Shown here piece by piece: positions 12,854 to 22,000 of a stretch of 64,000 nucleotides of DNA (the first letter of the stretch is position 1; each line of letters opens with the position of its first letter). The position numbers were made by a program, and so were the translations under genes. This stretch comes from Sinotaia quadrata (taxonomy: Eukaryota > Mollusca > Gastropoda > Architaenioglossa > Viviparidae). The DNA is taken from NCBI GenBank assembly GCA_028829895.1, contig CM054183.1, positions 18,571,475 through 18,635,474 of the forward strand, in the 5' to 3' direction. The notes under the pieces were generated by a model. The model worked only from the letters and a program-made list of their open reading frames with translations. It was not told where the DNA came from and searched no databases.

Positions 12854-12861
12854 ATTTAGAC
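12854..12861. repeat. 8-bp target site duplication (left), ATTTAGAC
   Basis: Identical to 13060-13067, flanking the hAT element. An 8-bp duplication is the hallmark of hAT insertion. Confidence 0.9.
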
Positions 12862-13059
12862 CAGGGGTCACCAACCTTTTTGATACTGAGAGCTACTCAA
12901 TGGGTACTGAGTCATACGAAGGGCTACCAGTTTGATACACCCTTCTAGTTTGCTTTTATACATTATTAATAATGTGAAGACTTAGAAAAGGCCTGCGGGC
13001 GACTAATGTGGTCATTGCGGGCGACCTGGTGCCCACGGGCACCGTGTTGGTGACCCCTG
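12862..13059 (+). mobile_element. SPIN-like non-autonomous hAT transposon (MITE)
   Basis: This 198-bp element begins CAGGGGTCACCAAC and ends with its exact complement GTTGGTGACCCCTG. It is flanked by a perfect 8-bp duplication. These are direct observations and establish a hAT-superfamily MITE. The terminal sequence, the following GGGCTACCAGTTTGATACAC block and the subterminal GGTGCCCACGGGCACC palindrome match my memory of SPIN (Space Invaders). SPIN is a hAT family known for horizontal transfer among tetrapods, an insect and a pond snail. There is no transposase, so it would have been mobilised in trans. hAT membership is near certain; the SPIN assignment is from memory. Confidence 0.85.
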
Positions 13060-13067
13060 ATTTAGAC
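13060..13067. repeat. 8-bp target site duplication (right), ATTTAGAC
   Basis: Identical to 12854-12861. Confidence 0.9.
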
Positions 13068-14539
13068 GATACGAACAAATAGACTGTACTGGCTAAATAA
13101 GGTAAGATAAGCTAATTAAGATAAATGCACTCCCACTTCCCAATGTCATTTTTGATCGAAGGGAATCCAGTGAAACTAAGAAGCTAGACGGTTACGTCAC
13201 TATCATTCTCAGATAAACTTTTAAAAAGTTAAATTTAGCAATGAGAAAGAACACCCTAAAACCCTTCCTATTTATGAGAATGAACACCTCTGGGTTCCAC
13301 TCTTATATGTATCCAGTCAATCTACTGGGCACTTTTCTTCTCTATTATAAGCTGATGCCTACTGCATGTACTTCAAGATTGCCTTAAGTTCTCAAGGCCT
13401 CACACACCTAATATCGTGGCATGATGCATGTACTTGTGCAAATTTAACTCGTGTTCTCCAGTCCTTCGCAATTTTTAATTCCACTAATAGTATGTATTTC
13501 ATCTAAATTCAGAGATAATTAGCATCGAAAGGGTTCTGTTTTTCATGATAGTATATACGTATTATCGTAAAATATTACTGGGTCAGGTTTATTGTTATGT
13601 GAGTAAATTAGGATTAGAACTATTTAATTCCGAAATGGCAATTAGGCTTAATCTGGATAAATTCAAAGCCAGGCAGGACATAATCATGCAAATGACTTGT
13701 GGAAATTGGCAATTTGAGGAAATCATCGCACGGGCAAAGGTCATATGTCAAATTATCAGATAATAGATTTAATATCAACTCAAATTAATACTGAAATTGA
13801 AATGTGTAAGTCGAATTTCAGTGCGACAACATACAGAATTATCATGTAATAATAATATATAAAAATACTGTTAATCAATATAGCCATAGTTTTCAATTAT
13901 AATGGCTAACTTAAGTGAGAGTCACATCATAATTATCTCCGAGTTAACAGCTCAATACTCCTCCACAGTAAGAGCAAAATCCATATGTACGTACCTGATA
14001 ACATGATCCTTGCAATATCTTCATGTTTAGATGTCTAAGATCGATTATCTTCTCTTGACTCAATGCACAATGTGAAAACCACCTGTTTTCTTTTCTTATC
14101 TCCACGAACACTGCAATAACCGAATTCAGTAACTGTTAACCATAAACTGCACATTCAAGTGTACTTCATCAGAATAAGTAAATAGTATTTCAGATTACAA
14201 TTCTCTGTCTTAAATCAAAGTATAGCTCTTTGGCTTTTATAACGTTGTCTTTAGAATAAAGCAGAATTCACACTTCATTCTTATTCTCTGGATTATGGTA
14301 GTGCTCAGTGTTACGAAATTAAATATTATGCTCGTTAAACGCTTACGGGAATGCATTGATGACAGTTAGATCGTAAGTAGTATTTCACTTCACATCTTTC
14401 TTTTCTACTTTTTTGGAGTGCCTTCCAGTTATAATGAAGGTTCACCCTTTCGCTTACAGCTGTGTCTTATTGCCTGATTCGAACGAGTCTTTGTCTCACT
14501 ATGGACGTGAATGCAAGAAACGGAACTATGTGGGTGTGG
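13068..14539. other. No gene recognised
   Basis: AT-rich unique-looking DNA. A 72-codon frame at 13545-13763 has no recognisable domain and no splice context that I would trust. Confidence 0.5.
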
Positions 14540-14580
14540 GTGGGTGCGCGCGCGCGCGTGTGTGTGTGTGTGTGTGTGTT
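14540..14580. repeat. Alternating purine-pyrimidine tract (GC)n(GT)n
   Basis: GCGCGCGCGCG runs directly into GTGTGTGTGTG, an alternating tract with Z-DNA potential. Confidence 0.9.
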
Positions 14581-15059
14581 TAAGTGTCGATATGTTTTTC
14601 TTGTGTGTCCTGCGTCGAGAGTAAATAACTCCAGGCGCCAGGTTTGATTTACAGGATAATACATAATAATCAGGGTTTCAAAAGGTGATCAATAGTGTTT
14701 TAAATGAACGAACAAATGACTAGGACGTTTATGTGCGTCGGGGTTTCAGGAGATTGCGTATGTGTAGTTGCTCTTTCATTCTCTTTGTCTCTCTCACACA
14801 CATAACACACACACGCAGACACACATTGTGACTGTAAATTAATGACTGAAGCAAAATTTACTCTCTTACAAACTAAAGCTCTTAGTTCACGGCTTGTTAG
14901 GACAAATCAGTATAATTCAGCTACATAGTGTTGCCCTCGACCCCATTCTGTTCATCGACTGGAGAACATATTTTCGCCATTCCTTGCGACCTTAAATCAA
15001 TTGTGAAATTTTGTTTCCGCAACCACCCTGCTGAGTGGAGACAAATACTTTGGTATTCA

Positions 15060-15425
15060 TTTCTTGTATCAGTGTCTGCAGCATTTTTCTGAACTTGTTT
15101 GCAGCATTCATTTGACTTTGTTTGCAGTGCAACATTCTTTAGACTTTATCTGCAGTGCAGCATTCTTTAGACTTTGTCTGCAGTGCAGCATTATTTCGAA
15201 TTTGGCTGCATTGCAGCATTCTTTAGAGTTTAGACTTTCTCTGCAGTGCAGCATTTTCTGACTTTGTCTAGAGTGCAACATTCTTTAAACTTTGTCTGCA
15301 GAGCAGCATTCTTTTGACTTTCTCTGCAGTGCAACATTCTTTAGACTTTGTCTGCAATGCAGCATTCTTTTGACTTTCTCTGCACTGCAGCATTCTTTAT
15401 ACTTTGTCTGCAGTTTAGCATTCTT
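15060..15425. repeat. Degenerate tandem repeat of about 27 bp
   Basis: About 13 imperfect units built on CTGCAGTGCAGCATTCTTTA(G)ACTTTGT. Unit length varies from about 24 to 33 bp. Confidence 0.9.
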
Positions 15426-15646
15426 TTGATCTTGTTCCCCACAGTATGATTTCTTTCTTCGTTTTGAAACGTTCAGTCCTTCTCAACTCTTCGGCTGATT
15501 GTCACAAGTTAACTTTTGTTTCTTCTTGCGTGACTGCTCTCTCTTCGTCTGCGTGTGAAAGTGGTACGAGGCTCTCTGTCTGAATGTGTTTCTTGGCACT
15601 TAGACTCTCTGTTTGGAAATTTGGTGCTGTTTAAATAACTTTACAG

Positions 15647-15850
15647 TGTGATGCCAACGCCACCTAATTAATGGTTATTATTATTATTAATTAATTAATC
15701 ATCCATAACTAATTACAAGTGATGAGAATCTTAATTTATGTCATTAATAATTCTCCAGAAGACACCCCTCGTCTCTCTCATTTGGAGGATTTGAGGATGC
15801 TGTAAACGTTTTCTCTCCTTTTATTATTTCCTTGAAAAATCTAGGATGTT
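15647..15850 (-). mobile_element. Repeat family A, inverted terminal fragment
   Basis: It starts TGTGATGCCAACGCCACC, the complement of the family's terminal GGTGGCGTTGGCATCACA, and continues through TTAATTAATCATCCATAACTA and the CACTTGTAATTAG block on the complement. It helps to fix one boundary of the family. Confidence 0.7.
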
Positions 15851-16024
15851 CAGTGATCTTGTGACTTTTTTTGCTAGTGCACATGATGTATAATGCCTAC
15901 CTAGGCAAGCTTCTGGCTTTCCCTAAGAGCGTACTGGTTAGCTTTCCTATTTTAGCATTTGCTGAACAAGTCGACACATACACACATGCATTTGTGAATA
16001 TAATTGCATTCACCCAATATATAG

Positions 16025-16090
16025 ATTTGAGTAAACGTGCATGGAAAATCAAGACTACACCTCCTGATGAGCTCGATAGCGCATATATAT
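16025..16090 (+). mobile_element. Dispersed repeat H, block 2
   Basis: GAGTAAACGTGCATGGAAAA and the following bases up to GATAGCGCAT are almost identical to 27983-28045. Both copies keep the reading Leu-Ser-Lys-Arg-Ala-Trp-Lys-Ile-Lys then Pro-Pro-Asp-Glu-Leu-Asp-Ser-Ala. The source is unknown. Confidence 0.7.
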
Positions 16091-16624
16091 TATTACGCAT
16101 AATATGATGCACATATTCTGTCATCTACACAAGTCACTCCTAAGCTAAATGAAATTGGGTGAACATAAAATCATTTAATATATATGTACATGCCTTAGCG
16201 CATATTAGACCTCTTATGAGTGGGTTGCTCCCCTTTGACCACAGTGGTCTTGCGCAAACAGTGAAATAAACCATGCCTTTCTCGTGACATTATGTAACGC
16301 TTTAACAAGTCCATATCAAATTTATATTTATGTGCATGAAAGACAAAGATGTATGCTGTAATTAAATTTGGATATTTAAAATTTACACAGACATTTGCAG
16401 TTACAATTATGCTACACGATTTGCTCTGGTATGCTGCACGAAGTTGCATTTTACAATAAATGAAAAATGAAGTAACAATTAATAACAATATTTAACTGAT
16501 TAAGGGAATGAAAAAGTAAATTAATATTAACAACTTTTCAGTACTACCGCTGGCCTAGTTATAATACTTAGAAGTTTGAATATTTATGGTTGTGACCGAT
16601 TTACACAAGTGATACAACAAATGC

Positions 16625-16690
16625 TTCAACACGTTGATTGAAACAATTTAGCAATAACTTTGAAGCTTGGTCTAGAGAATTCACAAAGCC
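16625..16690 (+). mobile_element. Dispersed repeat H, block 1
   Basis: ACACGTTGATTGAAACAATT and the following bases through TCTAGAGAATT match 27900-27955. At 27.9 kb this block directly precedes block 2, whereas here it lies 600 bp after it, so one locus is rearranged. Confidence 0.7.
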
Positions 16691-16813
16691 AAATTCAACA
16701 TCTCAGCTATTCAGGAGCGAAACATCCCAAGGTTCTCGATTATACATCCTTCGTTGTTATACATATAATCTAGTATTCGAAATAATATCAAATGTTTGAA
16801 TAAAATGCTCATA

Positions 16814-16818
16814 TAGAG
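16814..16818. repeat. 5-bp target site duplication (left), TAGAG
   Basis: Matches 25394-25398 on the other side of the retrotransposon. The five-base length is typical of Ty3/gypsy-type integrases. Confidence 0.9.
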
Positions 16819-17216
16819 TGTCACAGCAAAATGAGGGACCGAAATTATATTTTATTTCATTTTAAAAAACCGCTAACAAAACTAGTTGAAGTAACCCGAG
16901 TTTTGTTATTTTTCGTATGTAGCATGTAACTTCCAGTAACGGTCACCTAAGATCTCTTTAGTAGACAGACGTTCGTGACGCAGTGTGTGTTAATTATCAT
17001 ATTGAATATATATATTAGTTTGTGAAAGATATGTATATTAAATGATTGGGACAACTGCGCACTTCGAGTCACGTGTTGTTGACAAGAGAAGTGGCCAGTG
17101 CGCAATTAGAATTCGCTACAGAAAAGCGTGCATCGCAATTACCACTATATTATCCAAGGCAAAAATCATGTCACGGGACATAGCTTCTGGAAGTTTTGGA
17201 AACCTTCAGTGAAGGC

Positions 17217-17224
17217 TATATAAG
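17217..17224 (+). promoter_or_regulatory. TATA box in 5' LTR
   Basis: TATATAAG lies about 400 bp into the LTR. Just upstream (17185-17213) is a dense run of TTC/GAA half-sites, including TTCTGGAA, which resembles a degenerate heat-shock element. Transcription would start about 25-30 bp downstream. Confidence 0.65.
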
Positions 17225-18325
17225 AGGCGAAATGAAGACTTTACTCTCAATGTTGAAAACGTCGATTCGTCTGAAGCCAGTCTAACTTCACGTATGAATT
17301 ATCTCATGTACAGAGATTTCATAAAGGAAAGCTGCAATAATCTCTTTCCATCCGTTTTCCATCCGTCTGATGCCATATATTGAGTAACGAGGCAAAATTA
17401 CTCAGTATAATTGTTGGCAAAGTGGAAAGTTCACTGTCCAAAGAAAACCCAATGCACGCGACGCTGGTTGTATGCAGTTAACGACACGAGGGACCAACTT
17501 GTTCTTCCCCCTGTCTGAGTTCGTTTTGGCAGTCTATCCCGCAAATTGAGGGGCTAGCGCCGGAGATACATATCCGGATTTCTACACTCAATGTAATGCG
17601 ACGACACATCCCACTGGACGATTCCACCCGATAATGCTAAACGTCGTTGGGGTGTCCGTATCCACGACAACCAGAAACAGCGACAATTATCGAGACTGAC
17701 AACAGTCAGTTAAATTTCAGATTTCTCCCCAGTGATGATCTGAAAGTGGTGCCTAGATTCTGCAGAATCTTCACCTGTAATGCACGCCTCAATTGCGTGT
17801 GATCTTCACTTTGAAGTGCCGCTTATAAGTGACGTGTGAGCTTACGTCGTCTCCTTGGAACTCTGACATTAATAGTGAGTAAATCAATTAGCACGGCTAA
17901 CGCGCACATACTTAACTCAGAACTCTTAAGAAAATGAACACTATTATATCGTTTGCAAAATAAGAACTCTAATGTTAAAAGTAATGCTTATTTTACATGT
18001 AAACTATTGTTAAAGCGGCCACATTTGCCGCATAAGAATTGTGTAATTAATCTTTATTTTATATTTTGAATTTCATCATTTTCATCTCCCCTTATTTCCC
18101 ACAGAGTGCATGACATTGGAAAGTTGAATGAATGATTAATCACTGTGCGAAAGAGTAGTGCCCCTTTTAAATCGGGAAATAAATAACCTGATTTAAACAT
18201 CTTTCAACTCTCTTGTTATTCATAATTTTTGAGAGGGACGAAAGAATTTGTACTATTGTTTTGCACCGTTCGTCTGTTCGTCCATTTATTCACATTTATG
18301 ATACACACTCACAACACACACCGCC

Positions 18326-18357
18326 AATAAAACGTTCCTTGGCATGACATTAATAAA
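18326..18357 (+). terminator. Polyadenylation signals in 5' LTR
   Basis: AATAAA occurs at 18326-18331 and 18352-18357. The equivalents in the 3' LTR, at 25171 and 25197, would serve the genomic transcript. Confidence 0.6.
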
Positions 18358-18550
18358 GTGGGCCCCACCCAAACATCAATGGAGTATGTCATGTGTGTCT
18401 ATGTAACAACTTGACGCGACGTAGTACTGGCATACGTCACCGGGCTTTTCTTGGAGGTGCACCGGAGCAGGCCAAAATTAGACTTCACCCCTTGCATCTC
18501 TAACTTCAGCTCGAGGTCGGCTTGTAACGAGCCTCCCGTTTTGTGACATC

Positions 18551-18568
18551 TGGTGACCACTGACCGTG
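18551..18568 (+). other. Primer binding site (PBS)
   Basis: TGGTGACCACTGACCGTG begins two bases after the LTR end. The leading TGG pairs with the CCA end of a tRNA. I cannot name the tRNA without a tRNA set from the host. Confidence 0.7.
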
Positions 18569-19011
18569 ATCTGACAAGGTAAATTGTGTTGTTGTAAGAA
18601 AGTATCATCTCTTTCCTGCTTTTCTATCTCATCACCATTATGCATTGTTTATTGCATGTTAGGGCTTTGCTATTGAGACTTAGGTGAACTGGATTTTGAT
18701 AAGACTTATTATTGTGTTGAAATAAGTTTTATAATCCTTACGCTATTATCGTTAACGCGTACCGACTCGTGTTTAGACGTACTTAGATCGATATTTTGTA
18801 CGCTACATTAGCAACTGTTGTTTTGCTAATTTTGCTAACTTTGCAAATTTGCGATTAGGATTTCTTTTATTCGTGTTTGTCATAATCCTAATCACGTGGT
18901 GGCTGGTGTTCATACACACACCATTGCACCACTTGTGACCGACAGAGGTCAAAATCCCGCGAATATTCTAAGTCACTTTATCCATACTCGTGATAACTAG
19001 CAATTTTAAAA
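18569..19011 (+). other. Untranslated leader of the retrotransposon
   Basis: About 440 bp between PBS and the gag-pol start. An in-frame TAA at 18994 just upstream supports the ATG at 19012. No other frame is notable. Confidence 0.7.
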
Positions 19012-22000
19012 ATGGCCGAGCTAGTAAACATAAAGAAAGAACTCATGGCTATGGGTAGAGAATTCGGGTACGAGAAAGCCGACCTAAAGAAATACGTGGA
19101 TGAGGAGATAACTAAATGGTATGTTGCGAAAGAAAATGAGGCGAAAGAGGCTATAGAGCTAGAAGATAAGAGACAGTTAGCTAAACAGCTAGAGATGCAA
19201 ACTCTGAGAGAACTAGAGGATAAGAAAAATAAGCTAGAGGAAAAAAGATCGAAAGAGGCGAGAGAGTTGGAGGAGAAAAGAGCGAAAGAGGCTAGAGAAC
19301 TTGAGGATAAGAAAAATAAGCTAGAGGAAAAAAGATCGAAAGAGGCGAGAGAGTTAGAAGAGAAAAGGGCGAAAGAGGCTAGAGAATTAGAGGATAAGAA
19401 AAATAAGCTAGAGGAAAAAAGAGCTAAAGAGGCAAGAGAAATAGAGTTATTAAAGATTCAGTCTGCTAGGGAATTAGAAGATAAAAGGCAGGAAGCAGAA
19501 GAGAAAAAGCTTAGATTAAAAGCTAAAGCACATCAGGAACAGCTTGAATTAGCTAAGCAAGAGTTAACAGCTAGAGAGAAGTTGTTAGAGGGGACTGCTA
19601 AGCAACAGGCCGAATTAAATAAACCCCGGACACGGCTAGCTTTCTTCAACCATGAAGTCGAGACGATTGACGAGTTTTTGACACGCTTTGACAGCTTCAT
19701 TGCCAACTTTAATTACACTGACATTGAAAAGAAACAACAACTCGGTCAAATACTTCAAGGTGAAAGCTCGCGCGCATTTACTGATCTAACGCGCGATCCC
19801 GCTATTACTTATGCAGATCTCAAAACGGGTTTGATGCGTACTTTTCAATGTACAGCAGAAGGCTTTCGAAAAATGTTTAGGAGAGCCATACCTAAAGCAA
19901 ATGACACCATGCAAGCCTTCGGTACCAGGTTACGCCATTATCTTGATAGATGGATTGATTTGACAGACATCCAGAAGACATATGAGGGCCTATTTGATTT
20001 GATATTAAGAGATCAATTTCTCCATATTGCTCCGCCTGCAATGACGACATATTTGCAGCGAAATCCCCCGACTAACTTCTGTGATATGTTGAAGTTAGCA
20101 GACACGTATAATGATTACCCTGATCCGGTAATTACGAGGAGTGCACCACGCCCTCCTCTTACAAATCGGCAGAAGTATACACCGAAATTCAACCGACCGA
20201 TGACGAAATCGGAAAAACCCGAACCGATACAACGGACATACACTAAGTCACAAGACGTACGACGTCACACACGTGACTCCCCGCCTATGACATGTTACAC
20301 TTGCAAAGGGAAGGGGCATAGTTCTCAGAACTGTCCCAGTCCACGTGATGTAAAGGTATGCACTGAAACAGGTGCAACTCTAAAGACCCAACAGGCTACA
20401 GTAAACGGAAAAAGAGTCAAAATACTGGTCGATACAGGCGCGTCCATAAGCTGCATAAATGCTAAACTTGTACGCCCTGAACAGTATCTAAGAGGTAGTG
20501 TCCGCATTCGATGTGTTATGGGACACCTTAGTACATGTCCAAGAGCCACTGTACATGTTACGTCACCCGTATTTTCCGGTACAGTCACCGCCGCAGTGAT
20601 AAGAGACATGCAGTTCGGATTCATACTATCGCCCGGGCAGTGTGACACACACACTGATGGCATCTATCCTGTTCTCCCCGTAACCACTAGAGCACAACGG
20701 GAACGTAGTAAACAAGGACCCCCAGCTCTAAAGATAGTCGAGACTACATTCCCGCAGTTGACCCCAAGTCAACTCAGTCACCTGCAGCAGGAGGACAAAA
20801 GTTTGTCCTCAATGCTAAAGCTGGCACGGAAAAACACTATTACGTCCAGCAAGTACGCAACAATGACGTATTTCCTGAAGGACGGACTAGCGTTTCGGCG
20901 CACCGACTATAAGGAAAATGATACTAGAAGCACCACGTGTCTATGTACCCCTACACCACTCAGACCGCTGATTCTAAGCTTTGCACACGACTCAATCATG
21001 TCTGGACATCAGGGCGCGCGGCGCACTGAGCAGCGAGTTCGCGAGGACTTCTTTTGGCCAGGCCTGAGTCGGGATGTTCGCTCGTACGTTCGTACATGTA
21101 CGCAGTGTCAACAACATATTGACCGAGGGCGTGTCAGTCGAGTTCCCCTCGAGATAGTACCAACAGTAGAGGAACCATTCCTAAAAGTCGCAGTAGACAT
21201 TATTGGCCCAATCATTCCCGCGGCCGAAGGAGGATATCGCTATATCCTAACAATCGTGGATTTTGCAACACGATATCCAGAAGCAGTCGCATTAAAGGGC
21301 ATCACAGCGATCGAAGTCGCAGACGCTTTAATAGACGTATTTTCTCGCACGGGCGTTCCCCGAGAAATATTGAGTGACCAGGGCACTCAATTCACCTCAG
21401 CAATGATGGCTGAAACAATGCGTCTACTGGCGTGTAAACAGTTGTTCTCATCACCATATCACGCTCAGTCTAATGGTGCCGTTGAACGTTTCAACGGTAC
21501 AATAAAGAAAATGTTAATTAAAATGGCCTCGGAACAACCCGACCAGTGGCCACGTTTTCTAGCACCATTACTCTTCGCATATCGCGAACTCCCACAAGAG
21601 AGTACGGGCTACTCACCATTCCAACTACTATACGGCAGGCAACCTCGTGGTCCCCTTAAGCTAATAAAAGAAACATGGGTCAAGGGAGACACTGTGACTG
21701 ATGGTAAAGATGTTCACACGTACGTAGCCGAACTACGTCAACGTCTGACCGAGACGTGTCACTTAGCACAGGAAAACATTCGCGAAAAACAACCCCGATA
21801 CAAGCGAAATTTTGACCGTACGGCTGTGGAACGTGACCTCGAACCAGGTCAGCTCGTGTTACTCTTGCGGCCCACACATAACAACCGCATGCAAATGCAC
21901 TGGCGTGGACCCTACCGTGTTATTAAGCGTGTGAAGCAGAACGACTACAGCATACAGATAGGAAATAAGCAGAAAACCTATCACATAAATATGCTCAAGC

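Larger units (their letters stand above)
16819..18548 (+). repeat. 5' long terminal repeat
   Basis: Begins TGTCACAGC and ends TTTTGTGACA, bounded by TG...CA. It reads as identical to 23664-25393. It contains a TATA box and two AATAAA signals, so promoter and processing signals are both present. At 1730 bp it is long for a Ty3/gypsy LTR. I see no reading frame of note inside. GATTCTGCAGAATC, a perfect 14-bp palindrome, lies near 17757. Confidence 0.97.

Noticed and set aside
13545..13763. 72-codon plus-strand frame with mixed composition
   Set aside because: It looks mildly coding but has no splice sites, neighbours or motif that would support an exon.
16195..16488. Minus-strand 97-codon frame upstream of the retrotransposon
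   Set aside because: There is no domain, no splice context and no repeat support; the length is plausible by chance.
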